Made by a program: the position numbers and the translations under genes. The notes under the pieces were generated by a model, which did not search any database, was not told the origin of the DNA, and saw nothing but the letters and a program-made list of their open reading frames with translations. A stretch of 64,000 nt of DNA from CAVVFX01 sp963777595. Its GTDB lineage: Bacteria; Acidobacteriota; Terriglobia; Bryobacterales; Bryobacteraceae. Within the stretch, counting starts at the first letter, position 1, and each line of letters starts with the position of its first letter. The stretch is from assembly GCA_963777595.1 (NCBI GenBank), contig CAVZRE010000044.1, positions 186,001-250,000 on the forward strand, in the 5' to 3' direction. Positions 28,585 through 37,504 of the stretch are shown in pieces.

Positions 28585-28948
28585 AGTATCGGTGGAACAA
28601 AGTTTTGCGGCGGGACATGCGCTGCGGAACTACAAGGGCAAGTGCGAGAACGTGCACGGCCACAATTACAAAGTGCAGTTGAAGGTGTTCGGGACGGAAC
28701 TTGACCAGGCCGGCCTGCTGATGGATTTCGGCGATATGAAACGCATCTTGCGGGAAGTGATCGAGATCCTCGATCATCAGTTCATCAATGACATCGAGCC
28801 GTTTACGACGGTGAATCCGTCGGCGGAGAATATGACTAAGTGGTTTTACGATGAGGTCGTGCGGCGGATGCCGGAAGGTACGCATCTGTCGCTCGGCGAA
28901 GTAAAGATTTGGGAAACGGACATTCAGTACGCGGCTTACCGGCCGTAA
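28577..28948 (+). CDS. queD: 6-carboxytetrahydropterin synthase (QueD/PTPS family)
   Basis: A 123-residue enzyme of queuosine/7-deazaguanine synthesis that converts dihydroneopterin triphosphate to 6-carboxytetrahydropterin. The zinc ligands H14, H27 and H29 and the catalytic C23 are in place (FAAGHALRNYKGKCENVHGHNY region). A later LLMDFGDMK, ILDHQFIND and SAENMTKWFYD, plus a C-terminal WET, are typical for the family. Its start codon lies inside the end of dinG (8-base overlap), giving a likely bicistronic mRNA. No other queuosine gene is in the window. Confidence 0.9.
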   Translation: MFEVSVEQSFAAGHALRNYKGKCENVHGHNYKVQLKVFGTELDQAGLLMDFGDMKRILREVIEILDHQFINDIEPFTTVNPSAENMTKWFYDEVVRRMPEGTHLSLGEVKIWETDIQYAAYRP

Positions 28949-28949
28949 A

Positions 28950-28966
28950 CGGCTGCGAGGCAGCCG
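28950..28966. terminator. Short GC-rich hairpin between queD and a convergent gene
   Basis: CGGCTGC (28950-28956) and GCAGCCG (28960-28966) form a 7-bp GC-rich stem with a GAG loop, one base after the queD stop. It lies in the 34-base gap before the convergent 108-residue gene. A bidirectional terminator is likely by position; there is no T tract. Confidence 0.42.
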
Positions 28967-28982
28967 CGCTACGGCGCGTTGA

Positions 28983-29309
28983 TTACTCGGTCCAGTAAGT
29001 GACTAGCAGCCCTTCATTTGCGACATCGACATCAATCGCATATTCCGACAGCGGAATCGAATCCGTGCCGTCCTGTGACTCCAGGAAGAACTGATCCGAG
29101 AGTCCCCCGCTGGCATTCGGCCAAAGAATCCGGCTGACGCCGGCCAGCGTCAACTTATTCATTCCAGGTTTACCGAGATAACATTTGCCGGTAAGTCCCG
29201 GAATCACTTGCAGGAATAGCTTCGATACACGTTGGGTCGGGTTTGTTGAGAGCGCCACCGGTGTTCCCGGCGTGCTCACATTGACCCGACCCATAGAAGT
29301 ATGGGTCAT
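28983..29309 (-). CDS. Small protein of unknown function, possibly phage-structural-like
   Basis: A 108-residue protein I cannot assign. It is rich in small and beta-forming residues with no helix-rich part, no signal peptide and no cysteine pair: GRVNVSTPGTPVALS, KLFLQVIPGLTGKCYLGKPG, NKLTLAGVSRILWPNASGG, SEYAIDVDVANEGLLVTYW. The alternation suggests a small all-beta sandwich. Its general look resembles small capsid-decoration or head-associated phage proteins, but no phage gene surrounds it, so this is only an impression. ATG 29309 and ATG 29294 are possible starts. Upstream 29310-29416 is a 107-base gap with no gene seen. Confidence 0.55.
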   Translation of the reverse strand: MTHTSMGRVNVSTPGTPVALSTNPTQRVSKLFLQVIPGLTGKCYLGKPGMNKLTLAGVSRILWPNASGGLSDQFFLESQDGTDSIPLSEYAIDVDVANEGLLVTYWTE

Positions 29310-29416
29310 GCACTCTCCTCAATTTCGAGTGTAGTGAGCGGCATCGGGCACCGCGGATCTGAGGCGATCCTAAGTGCTTCATAACAGGGCCTAATTATTG
29401 AAAAAGAGGCTGTGAC

Positions 29417-29869
29417 TCAGGTTGGATCGTCAATTTGGTTCGAATTTCCGTTATCTGATCGCCAACTCAGGATCCCGCGGGCAATCAAATCGGGCAAGAT
29501 CGTATGAACGAGACTGGGCGCAAGCTGTTCGCGATCATCCTGTTCGCCGAACCACACCAGCTCCTTAATCTCCGAATGGGGCGACGGGTCTCCGATCAGT
29601 TCGGCGCGATGGAGCTCGATGCGCACGATCTTGGGTGGACCAGTGCCGGCTGCCCTGTCTGTGTAGGTGCCGACATACTCGGCGGCCTCGATCCGCACTT
29701 CACCCAATTCCTCGCGCAGTTCACGGTTAAGACACTCGGAGGCAGATTCCCCTGGCGCGAAACAACCCCCAGGCAGGATAAGCAGCGAGGTCGTGTGCTT
29801 TTTGCGGCAAAGCAGAATCCGCCCCTCTCGCATCGCGAGCAGCCCAACCTTGTCGTAATCCGGCTTCAT
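29417..29869 (-). CDS. Nudix hydrolase
   Basis: A 150-residue Nudix enzyme, which cleaves a nucleoside diphosphate linked to another moiety. The Nudix box is complete: GGCFAPGESASECLNRELRE followed by ELG, fitting G-x5-E-x7-REUxEExGU. A preceding VGLLAMREGRILLCRKK strand is typical. I chose ATG 29869 because it overlaps the U32 gene stop as ATGA; the open frame continues upstream inside that gene but is only a shadow of it. The substrate cannot be told from sequence. Coupling to an RNA-modification protein suggests a role in nucleotide housekeeping, as inference. Confidence 0.85.
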   Translation of the reverse strand: MKPDYDKVGLLAMREGRILLCRKKHTTSLLILPGGCFAPGESASECLNRELREELGEVRIEAAEYVGTYTDRAAGTGPPKIVRIELHRAELIGDPSPHSEIKELVWFGEQDDREQLAPSLVHTILPDLIARGILSWRSDNGNSNQIDDPT

Positions 29870-32391
29870 TGGAGGATGGGCAGCGTCAGATACCCGGTCG
29901 GCACAAAGAGACTGCCCTCGGTAATGCCCCCAGGCGCGGCTCGCTGCCATTCCGCGGCGAGTTTCCCACCCGATAACCGGCCTTCGAGTGCAGCCTTGAA
30001 CGCTTGCGCGATGCGCTCTACCTGTTCTCCCGTCTCGTGCGCGAACTCCAGACGAAAATGGCGAATGCCGGCGCGGCGCCATAACGCGAGATGCTGGCTG
30101 GCCTGCTGGGCTTCCGCGCCAAAAACGGTATTACGGCAGCCAACGTCGGCCAGCACCGGATGCGCGCGCCCATTCTGATCCCGCAGCGCGACCAGATGCT
30201 TTTCGCAGGGCCGGCCGCAATCGCGATAGCTCGTACCAGTCGAGAGGAAACGGCAAAAGACGCAATGCTCAGTGTGGAAAACCGGCAAATGATGGTACGC
30301 AATCACTTCGATCCGGTCCGGATGCAGTTGGCGCGCCAGAGTCGCGATTTGCTCTGCATTGAGATCGTGCGTCGGCGTGAGCCGTTCGAGTCCTAATGAG
30401 AGATACGTTTCGGCCGTCAGCAGGTTTGCCGCGTTGAGACTGAAATCGCCGGTCAGAGCTGGATGAGGCAGGCTTTGCAGCGTGTGGAGCATCCCGGCGG
30501 CACGGACCAGAAGAGCGCAATCAAGACTCAAAAGAAAATTGAGGATACGCGATTCTCCCGGCTTTAAAATACGGGGGGTCGCCACGCGCGCTGGAATTCC
30601 CGCAGCCTTGATACCCTCGACCGACGGCCGTAAGCCATAGAGATCCAGGTAGTCGAGCGTGATACTGGAAGGATTGAAGGCAATGGCGGCTTCGAGTTGT
30701 TGAGGCGTACGGACTAGGAGGTGTATTTCCGCCTGCGTCTTATCTGCAGCGGATTGTGCCGGAGAGCAATATCGCGCAGCCAGCAAAGCTGAGGGATCGT
30801 TCACTGTTCGAAGAGACTGCTGCGCCTGTAGCTTCTGCAACCGATCCACAGCGTCCCGCCGCATTTGATTCAAGAGCGAAGCCGGCGCAAACGGCGAGCC
30901 AGCGATTTCGATTTCCAGCTCCGTCAATTCGTACGCGGTGTTCCCCAGGCGTCCGAGTTGTTCCTGCAAAACCTCTCGCGAGATCGCACGATTCTGAGCC
31001 GGCGCGAGAGGGAAAGGCGACGCAGCTTCTACCATGATCTCCGGACGCTTGACGAGATGCCATTCCGTCTCGAGCGGATGCCCTTCCCGCGCGATCACCT
31101 TCACCGAAACAGCTTGCCGGGCCACCGGCGTAGTCGCGTGCGCGTAGGGACGCGTCAGATGCTCCAGTTCGGGGTCGTGAGTGCGCCAGACCAAATCGCC
31201 GGCGCGTATGCGATTGAAATGCACTTCTCCGTTACCGAATTGGAGTTCCAATTTTCCGCAGCGTAACGCGGAGGCGTGATAAACGTTCCCGCCCTCCTCG
31301 GGTTCGCCGGGACTTCGCCAGTCGGCTGCATCGAACACTACGCCATCGCCAGCTTTCAGCGGCGCGATACGGTGCGCCTCGGTGGTCTCGATGATCACCC
31401 GATCCGATTCCACCGTTTCCACGCGGCCCATGCGTACTCCACGGTGACGCGGAGCACGGCCGTTCACGACCACCTGATGATTGGTGCCAGTCAGAAAGAA
31501 GGGTCCCAGCCCGCGGGAATAGACCTGCTCCAACTGTAGCTTTTCGGCCTCCGAAACCGAGAGGCCGCGCCCGGCCCACGCTTCGTCGACAGCCTTGCGA
31601 TACGCGCGAGTGGTGAGAGCGACGTAATCGGCGTCCTTGTACCGGCCCTCGATCTTCAACGCCGCGACGCCGGTCTCAATCACCTGCGGAATCTGCTCCA
31701 GGGCGAAAAGATCACCCGGCGACAATAGATAACGCGCATCGTGGAGCGGTTTCACCACGCCATCGACGAGCATTTCATATGGCATGCGGCAAGCCTGCGC
31801 GCACTGGCCGCGATTGGCGCTGCGCCCGCCCCAGGCCTCCGACGAAAAGCACTGTCCCGAATAGGCGACGCAGAGCGCGCCGTGGACGAAGATCTCCAGA
31901 TCGCAGCCGGTCTGATCGAAAATCGCACGGATCTCCGCCATAGAAAGTTCTCGCGCCAGGGTGACACGCCGCAGTCCGGCGCTCTGCGCAAGTCTCACCC
32001 CCGCGGCGTCGGTGATGCTCATCTGCGTGCTGGCGTGGAGTTCCAGTTCCGGCGCGATTTCTCTCGCCAGGCGGACAATGCCGTAATCCTGGACAATGAG
32101 TGCGTCCACGCCGGATTGCGCGAGTTCCGCAATGGCTTGTGCCGCCGCCTCAATCTCGTGCTCGAAGACAAGCGTGTTGAAGGTCACATACCCGCGCACC
32201 CCGCGCTGGTGAAGCGAGGCCATCACCTCGGGGAGTTCCTCCATCCCGAAACCGACTTTGGCGCGCGCCGAGAAGTGTTTCAGCCCGAAATAGACAGCAT
32301 CCGCACCCGCCTCAACGGCGGCTCGAAGCTGCGGCCAATAGCCGGCGGGACTCATGATTTCGGGTTTACGGAACGGGTACTGCGGCATCAA
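29866..32391 (-). CDS. rlhA: U32-family protein, RlhA-like (23S rRNA C2501 hydroxylation)
   Basis: An 841-residue U32 protein. The N-terminal domain follows the family exactly: KPEIMSPAGYWPQLRAAVEAG, ADAVYFGL, VTFNTLVFEHE, DALIVQDYGI, LHASTQMSI and the cysteine-bearing motif EIFVHGALCVAYSGQCF followed by NRGQCAQACR. A second half includes a DUF3656-like insertion and a repeat of the barrel with CVFCRFLSTGTSYRDCGRPC, giving the four-cysteine iron-sulfur site. Its length and two-part layout match E. coli RlhA (YdcP), which together with prephenate-derived chemistry hydroxylates 23S rRNA C2501, more closely than the short collagenase-like YegQ/YhbU types. It overlaps the Nudix gene by ATGA. The gene name is assigned by architecture and is likely but not certain. 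Confidence 0.83.
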   Translation of the reverse strand: MMPQYPFRKPEIMSPAGYWPQLRAAVEAGADAVYFGLKHFSARAKVGFGMEELPEVMASLHQRGVRGYVTFNTLVFEHEIEAAAQAIAELAQSGVDALIVQDYGIVRLAREIAPELELHASTQMSITDAAGVRLAQSAGLRRVTLARELSMAEIRAIFDQTGCDLEIFVHGALCVAYSGQCFSSEAWGGRSANRGQCAQACRMPYEMLVDGVVKPLHDARYLLSPGDLFALEQIPQVIETGVAALKIEGRYKDADYVALTTRAYRKAVDEAWAGRGLSVSEAEKLQLEQVYSRGLGPFFLTGTNHQVVVNGRAPRHRGVRMGRVETVESDRVIIETTEAHRIAPLKAGDGVVFDAADWRSPGEPEEGGNVYHASALRCGKLELQFGNGEVHFNRIRAGDLVWRTHDPELEHLTRPYAHATTPVARQAVSVKVIAREGHPLETEWHLVKRPEIMVEAASPFPLAPAQNRAISREVLQEQLGRLGNTAYELTELEIEIAGSPFAPASLLNQMRRDAVDRLQKLQAQQSLRTVNDPSALLAARYCSPAQSAADKTQAEIHLLVRTPQQLEAAIAFNPSSITLDYLDLYGLRPSVEGIKAAGIPARVATPRILKPGESRILNFLLSLDCALLVRAAGMLHTLQSLPHPALTGDFSLNAANLLTAETYLSLGLERLTPTHDLNAEQIATLARQLHPDRIEVIAYHHLPVFHTEHCVFCRFLSTGTSYRDCGRPCEKHLVALRDQNGRAHPVLADVGCRNTVFGAEAQQASQHLALWRRAGIRHFRLEFAHETGEQVERIAQAFKAALEGRLSGGKLAAEWQRAAPGGITEGSLFVPTGYLTLPILQ

Positions 32392-32403
32392 ATTGCTTTG
32401 TCT

Positions 32404-32991
32404 TTAGCGTAGCGCGAAAGCTACTATCGTCTGGCCGCGCAGTTGCGTCGCGGCCTCGGCTTCGCGCTCCCCTTCGGCCTCCAACTCCGCGGTGTTCAGT
32501 TCGACTTGGCACGCCAGAATCTCTTCGTCGGTGGCGCCATCGTAGCAAAGCTCGCAAACGTCGACCGAATCGGAGTTGAGGCGGAGTGCGGGACCGAATG
32601 TCCGGCAAGTGATCGGCCGCCACGCATATAAGTCGCACGTGCCGGTCTGGGGGTCAAGAGCGGGACAGGGATCGTCTTCGGCAAAGCTCTCGAAACTCTC
32701 TTGTGCATCCGTATCGTCGCTGAGAATCCCGGTGGAGAGATCACCGGGGAACAGACTGAGGTCCCGGTTGCGCGCTCGAGCCAAAACATTCGCCGCGCGT
32801 TGCGGATCCGTACGCGCGAGTTGCTGCAATCCTGAGCGTAAACGCAGTGCATCGGACTGGCTGATGGGAAACGCGCCAATGCAACATTGACAACATCCCG
32901 GACGGCAGGCGAGCCATTGCCTGCTCTTCTGCGCGGCCTCCGCCAGAGCGATATCGACGATGTGGATTAAAGTTTTTTCCGGTTGGTTCAC
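32404..32991 (-). CDS. YkgJ-family cysteine-cluster protein
   Basis: About 195 residues. It carries a cysteine cluster: CRPGCCQCC near residue 25, then CPALDPQTGTCDLYAWRPIT, CRTFGP and a later CELCYDG. This matches the YkgJ/UPF0153 family, thought to bind zinc or an iron-sulfur cluster; the cellular role is unknown. The open frame continues to 33864, but that upstream part lies antisense to the oxidoreductase gene and is not coding. I use GTG 32991 (NQPEKTLIHIVDIALAEA). GTG codons slightly upstream, adding VSTPS, are alternatives. It is divergent from the Gfo/Idh gene with about 48 bases between. Confidence 0.8.
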   Translation of the reverse strand: MNQPEKTLIHIVDIALAEAAQKSRQWLACRPGCCQCCIGAFPISQSDALRLRSGLQQLARTDPQRAANVLARARNRDLSLFPGDLSTGILSDDTDAQESFESFAEDDPCPALDPQTGTCDLYAWRPITCRTFGPALRLNSDSVDVCELCYDGATDEEILACQVELNTAELEAEGEREAEAATQLRGQTIVAFALR

Positions 32992-33039
32992 AGACGGGGT
33001 TGACACACTACCAGCATAGCGGCGATAGAATACGATTTC

Positions 33040-34311
33040 ATGGAACCACAGACTCGTAGAGATGTGCTGAAGAACCTGGGCGTGGCCGTTACCGGCGGGT
33101 ACCTTGCCACCGAGCGGGGCTATGCCGCGAACGAGACCATCCGCATCGCCTGCATCGGCACGGGCGGACGTTGCCAGGCGCTGCTGCGCGCATTGGTGCA
33201 AATCCCCGGGGCGAAAGTTGTCGCGCTCTGTGACGTCTGGGATCCGGCACTCGCAGGTGCGCAGAAGATCACGGGCCCGGGACCGGCTTTGGTCAAGGAC
33301 TATCGCACCGTCCTCGACCGCAAGGACATCGATGCGGTGGTCATCGCATCCCCCAATCATCAACATGTCACGATGCTGACGGCGGCATGTTCCGCGGGTA
33401 AGGATGTGTATGTTGAGAAGCCGCTGACCCATCATCTGGATGAGGGGCCGGCGGCGCTCGAAGCACAGAACCAGCACAAACGTATCGTGCAGGTCGGAAT
33501 GCAGCAGCGCAGCATGCCGCAATTCCAGAAAGCCTACGAGATCGTCAAATCGGGACAGCTCGGCACGATTCGTAAAGTGCACCTCACGTGGAATCGCAAT
33601 GCGGCACGCGGAGCCGTGAAATATAACATCGACCCATCCACGGTGAATTGGAAAGCCTGGCTCGGTCCGGCACGCGAGCAGCCCTTCGATGCCTATCGCT
33701 TCCGGGAGTGGCGCTGGTTCTGGGATTTCGGCGGCGGAGTATTCGACGATCTGATGGTGCATTACGTCGATATCGCCCACTGGTATCTGGACGTCGAGCA
33801 TCCCGACGACAGCCGTGTCGATTGGCGATAAGTTTTCGCGAGAGGAATGGGAGACGCCGGACACTGCGCAAACGCTGCTGCAGTATCATGCGCTCGACGG
33901 CACGGCGCGGGCGCAGGTGTATTTCGAATCTACGTTCATGAATGCGCGGAACGGCGCGATGCTGGAGTTCATGGGAACGGAAGGGACGCTGTATCTGGAT
34001 CGCGGCCGGTTTGAGGTGCTTCCGGAGCGGCGCCGCGACGCCCATAACAAGAATGCGGCTCTACCCACTGTTCCGGAGATGGATTGGGTGTTGGGACGGG
34101 TCCCAAGGGCGCGGATTTCTATGACTTGCCGGATGGCGAAAGCGTCCATTTGAGTAACTGGCTGGAGTGCATTCGAACGCGCAAGACTCCCTCCGCGCCG
34201 GTGGAAGCGGGAATCAGCGCGGCGTCCGCGGCTCATATGGGGAATATTGCGCTACGCGGCGCCGGGGTGGCTCACTGGAAGGATCACGGGACGAAGAGTG
34301 GAATGAGCTAA
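33040..34311 (+). CDS. Tat-exported Gfo/Idh/MocA-family oxidoreductase, two frameshifts
   Basis: An NAD(P)-dependent sugar oxidoreductase of the Gfo/Idh/MocA family. It has a twin-arginine leader (QTRRDVLKNLGVAVTGGYLA), the nucleotide-binding strand IRIACIGTGGRCQALL, VVALCDVWD, SPNHQH and the family hallmark YVEKPLTHH. The frame breaks twice. Near 33806 (GACGACAGCC) one extra base ends the first frame at 33831, and the protein resumes as TAVSIGDKFSREEWETPDTA. Near 34098 one G is missing, and it resumes as TGPKGADFYDLPDGESVHLS to the stop at 34311. Corrected length is about 423 residues, normal for the exported members common in Acidobacteriota and Planctomycetota. Substrate unknown. It faces the sugar isomerase gene tail to tail with 9 bases between. 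Confidence 0.88.
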
Positions 34312-34320
34312 AGCTAGATT

Positions 34321-35241
34321 CTACGCGAACGTCACTCCGGCCGAGTCTCCAACTTTGCGAATATACTCGCGGCCTTCGTCGTATTCCGCCGCCGTCTTCA
34401 GATGCTCCAGCATCAGCGGAGCATCCTGCTTGAGCTTGGATAAATTCTTCAGATAGGCTTTGTAGTCAACCTGGCCCCGGCCCGGAATCACTTCGAGAAA
34501 GTGGACATTCAGTTCCACCACCCACTGCAAGTCCTTGGCATGACAGGAGACAATCCATGGACCCAGCTTTTGAAAACATTCATCGATGTAGGCGGTGTTT
34601 TCGTAAAAACGTCTCGGGGAATTGATTCCGTTGCAAATATCCAGATGGACGCCGAAGGCCTTGCGGTCGACGGCGCGAATCAGTTGAACATAGGAATCTG
34701 GGCCGTCCGGAATATTCCAGCCCATCATCTCGATGGTAAACCGGGTTCGCGTAGGCTTAACCGCATCGATTACATGACGGCAGTTGGCAACGGTAGCATC
34801 GAAGAATTCGTTGGAAAGATTCTTGGGATTCGGACCGTACCAGGAATCCGGATTGTAAGAGCCCGCGATATCGACGCAGCACCGCGCACCGACCGCTTCC
34901 GCCAACGCGCAGCGCTCGGTAACGTATTCCAGATTCTGCCGGCGTTTCTCCGCGTCGGGATCGAGCATATTTTTCCATGCCCCGACCTCCGCAATGACGA
35001 CATTCTCCGCGGCGTAAGCCTTCTGGATGGCCCGGAGCAGTTCGGGATCTTTGACTGTAGCGATCGTCGGGCAATAGGCAGCGCTATATCCCAGGCGGCG
35101 ATGCTCGCGGGCCAAAGCGGCCGGATCTTCAGACCTCAGGAAAATGGGGGCGCCCAATCGGATAGGCGTTTGTGCGGCGCGCAACCGGGATGCGCCGGCC
35201 GCTGCAGCCGAGATAGCGAGGAAAGATCTTCGCGTGGTCAT
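34321..35241 (-). CDS. Tat-exported sugar phosphate isomerase/epimerase-like TIM-barrel protein
   Basis: A 306-residue protein with a twin-arginine leader (TTRRSFLAISAAAAGASRLRAA). The rest is a TIM barrel of the xylose-isomerase-like group: RLGAPIFLRSEDP, VVIAEVGAWKN, RCCVDIAGSYNPDSW, TIEMMGWNIPDGPDSY with a likely metal-binding Glu, GVHLDICNGINSPRRFYEN with the Asp, SCHAKDLQW and VIPGRGQVDYKAYLKNL with the usual GxG-D segment. Such exported isomerases often accompany Gfo/Idh oxidoreductases in these bacteria and probably act on unusual sugars in the periplasm. The reaction is not known. It is convergent with the oxidoreductase gene. Confidence 0.85.
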   Translation of the reverse strand: MTTRRSFLAISAAAAGASRLRAAQTPIRLGAPIFLRSEDPAALAREHRRLGYSAAYCPTIATVKDPELLRAIQKAYAAENVVIAEVGAWKNMLDPDAEKRRQNLEYVTERCALAEAVGARCCVDIAGSYNPDSWYGPNPKNLSNEFFDATVANCRHVIDAVKPTRTRFTIEMMGWNIPDGPDSYVQLIRAVDRKAFGVHLDICNGINSPRRFYENTAYIDECFQKLGPWIVSCHAKDLQWVVELNVHFLEVIPGRGQVDYKAYLKNLSKLKQDAPLMLEHLKTAAEYDEGREYIRKVGDSAGVTFA

Positions 35242-35347
35242 TCGAGGGTCAGTTTATCAGAGGGCTCTTCCATCTGGCGCCAGACGCTGAGCTCGTGTCG
35301 CTGAACTCCGGTGAGGTGCTCCGAGTGGCTCGAATCGGATGGCATAG

Positions 35348-35779
35348 TTACCCGCAAACCGTCAGCCTCTTCACCATCCCCACCCATTCCGCTCCAGGAC
35401 TTGCAACCTTAAAGCCCTGGCCGGCGAAGAAACTCGCTGTCCGCGCGGGTGCATCCAGGTGGACATTGTCAATGCCGCCGATCTTGCCGATTTCTCGCAA
35501 CCGGTACATAAGGAGAAAGCGTCCGAGCCCCATCTTCTGGCATTCCCGCCGCACCATGCCCCAAACCAGGTTGGCGCGTCCGGTCTCGCCGCCAAGCTCG
35601 TACCCTCCGCAACCGACCAGCATTCCTCCATGCTCCATCACGAAATACGTCGAGCCGGCGGACTCGAGGAACTTAACGAACTTCGGGGCGACGTCCGGTG
35701 AAAAGAAATCAGGTATATTCGAATCGAGTATTTGCAGGCAAGCTTCGCGGTCGGAAACGAGATAGGTGCGTACATCCAT
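35348..35779 (-). CDS. GNAT-family N-acetyltransferase
   Basis: About 143 residues. It begins DVRTYLVSDREACLQILD, then FVMEHGGMLVGCGGYEL, the acetyl-CoA loop region LVWGMVRRECQKMGLGRFLL and IDNVHLDAPARTASFFAGQG followed by FKVA. This is the GNAT order: helix 1, strands 2-4, Q/R-x-x-G-x-G/A motif A (here RRECQKMGLG), then motif B. Substrate unknown. I use ATG 35779, since residues encoded upstream (to 35815) do not look like part of the fold. It is divergent from the repeat-bearing secreted protein, 79 bases away. The gap 35242-35347 contains only a short TCTGGCGCCAGA palindrome. Confidence 0.76.
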   Translation of the reverse strand: MDVRTYLVSDREACLQILDSNIPDFFSPDVAPKFVKFLESAGSTYFVMEHGGMLVGCGGYELGGETGRANLVWGMVRRECQKMGLGRFLLMYRLREIGKIGGIDNVHLDAPARTASFFAGQGFKVASPGAEWVGMVKRLTVCG

Positions 35780-35858
35780 GACTCCAGTATGCCGGGCCAC
35801 ACGCCCCCACCCCATTCCGTAACCGGAGAATTTGCGCTAACGTCAAAGTAGCAAACAC

Positions 35859-37496
35859 ATGTCACCGCGCATATTGACGATTGCTTTACTTGCCGGCCTT
35901 TCCCTCTATGGGCAGATAGGGTATCCCGGACAGTACCCGCCGGGTCAGTATCCAGGACAGTATCCTCCGGGGCAATATCCACCCGGCCAGTACCCACCGG
36001 GCCAGTACCCGGGCGGAGGGGGTATCGGGATTCCCATGCCGGGGCGCAGCAAAAAGACCAGTAACAAGGCGCCGGCCATAAATCTATCGGGGAAAATCAC
36101 CAAACAGGACGGAGTGAAGTCCACCATCACTCTCGATTCCGACGACGGTAGGAGCATCGAATTCAAGATCAGCACCGATACCAAAATCACCGGCCAATCC
36201 GGCAAACTCAGTGCTGCGGACTTAAAGGTCGGCGACGAGGTCTCCATCGATGCCCATACGGATGATAAGGGGTTTTTCTACGCCGACACGATTCGCCAGG
36301 ACAAAGCCGCGGACGTGAATAGCACAACGGAGGCCAAGCCCAGCGGAGATCCTGACCGGCCCATCCTGAAGCGCGCGGGATCATCGACGGAAAAACCGGC
36401 CGACTCACCGACCGCGGATAGCAAGACTTCAGATACCAAGACATCAGACAGCAACAAGCCTGACGCCAAGTCGGCTTCCAGTTCCGCTCCGAGTGGCGGC
36501 CCGCAATCTACCGCCAAAAAGGAGGACGAATACGAAACCGGCGAGGAACATCCTATTCTCCCGCCGAACGGAGCCGCGTCCACGGCCTCCAATGATCCCG
36601 ACCGCCCCGTGCTGCGTCGAGGCGCGCCACAACCTCGCTCGTCGAGCAGCGACGATCAACCGGTTCAGATGGCGTCGGCGAAGACCGCATCGCCCTCGCT
36701 CGGGACCTCACCGCGCCCCCCGGCTAATAGCGACGAACCGGAAATTCATACCGATCCCGACGCTCCCGCGCAGGTTCACTACGTAACGGGGAGCGGCGAC
36801 GACTTCATCCAAAAAGCGCGCGAAGCCACCTTCGAGTTCGACCAGAAGCTGCCTAATTTTGTCTGCCAGGAAATCGTCACGCGCTACGAGAGCGAGACCA
36901 GGAAGGCTGAGTGGCATGCGCAGGACTTGCTCTCCTACGACCTCGTCTATGAGGACGGCAAAGAGGACTATCGCAATCCGAAAATCAACGGCAAGGCCGT
37001 GAAGGCCGGCGACGACAAGAATTCGGGGTCGTGGTCCAGCGGCGAATTCGGTACGCTGGTCATCGACATCTTCCATCCGTCGACCGCGGCCGACTTCCGT
37101 CCCAAAGGTCAGGAGACCATCAATCACCGGATAGCAAAAGTGTATTCGTTCGCGGTCACCAAGGAACATTCCCACTGGCGCATACAAGGTGGGACGCAGT
37201 GGATTTTGCCTGCCTATAAAGGGACCATCTGGATCGATAAGGAAACCTATCGCGCCTTGCGCATCGAGATGGAAGCCATCAACATGCCCCAGGCGTTCAT
37301 CCTCGACCATACCGAGAGCGCGGCCGATTACGATTTCGTGAACATTAAGGATCAAAAGATCCTTTTGCCCACGCATGCGGAAGTTTTAAGCTGCGAGCGC
37401 GGGAGTTACAACTGCTCGAGAAATGCAATCGATTTCCGGAATTACCACGCTTACACGGGCGAGTCCTCGATTTCCTTCGGCGATTCGAAGCCCTGA
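35859..37496 (+). CDS. Secreted modular protein with N-terminal GQYPP repeats
   Basis: A 545-residue protein. A signal peptide (ILTIALLAGLSLYG) is followed at once by a run of GQYPP/GQYPG repeats (residues 21-50), a small beta-barrel-like domain (LSGKITKQDGVKSTITLDSD to VGDEVSIDAHTDDKG, about 75-150) that resembles DUF5666, a long Ser/Thr/Asp/Pro-rich linker (about 150-305) with two copies of a DPDRPxLxR motif, and a globular C-terminal domain (about 310-545). The C-terminal domain has FVCQEIVTRYESETRKAEW, IDIFHPSTAADF, QWILPAYKGTIWIDKETYRA and HAEVLSCERGSYNCSRN, a beta-rich region I have seen in other acidobacterial secreted proteins, similar in layout to LolA/outer-membrane-lipoprotein-sorting folds. 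No function is established. Confidence 0.75.
   Translation: MSPRILTIALLAGLSLYGQIGYPGQYPPGQYPGQYPPGQYPPGQYPPGQYPGGGGIGIPMPGRSKKTSNKAPAINLSGKITKQDGVKSTITLDSDDGRSIEFKISTDTKITGQSGKLSAADLKVGDEVSIDAHTDDKGFFYADTIRQDKAADVNSTTEAKPSGDPDRPILKRAGSSTEKPADSPTADSKTSDTKTSDSNKPDAKSASSSAPSGGPQSTAKKEDEYETGEEHPILPPNGAASTASNDPDRPVLRRGAPQPRSSSSDDQPVQMASAKTASPSLGTSPRPPANSDEPEIHTDPDAPAQVHYVTGSGDDFIQKAREATFEFDQKLPNFVCQEIVTRYESETRKAEWHAQDLLSYDLVYEDGKEDYRNPKINGKAVKAGDDKNSGSWSSGEFGTLVIDIFHPSTAADFRPKGQETINHRIAKVYSFAVTKEHSHWRIQGGTQWILPAYKGTIWIDKETYRALRIEMEAINMPQAFILDHTESAADYDFVNIKDQKILLPTHAEVLSCERGSYNCSRNAIDFRNYHAYTGESSISFGDSKP
35919..36018 (+). repeat. Short coding tandem repeat (GQYPP units)
   Basis: About seven imperfect 15-base or 12-base units of the type CAGTAYCCNCCGGGN, all in frame, encoding GYPGQYPPGQYPGQYPPGQY and continuing PPGQYPPGQYPGGGG. 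Third positions vary (tac/tat, ccc/cca/cct), so the protein repeat is kept while the DNA drifts. Confidence 0.85.
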
Positions 37497-37504
37497 CGTC
37501 GCGG

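Noticed and set aside
32992..33864. Long N-terminal extension of the YkgJ-like protein
   Set aside because: It lies antisense to the Gfo/Idh oxidoreductase coding sequence and does not resemble the family; the real protein starts near 32991.
35919..36018. Short tandem repeats resembling a CRISPR or VNTR array
   Set aside because: The units are in frame, have no spacers and encode a protein repeat.
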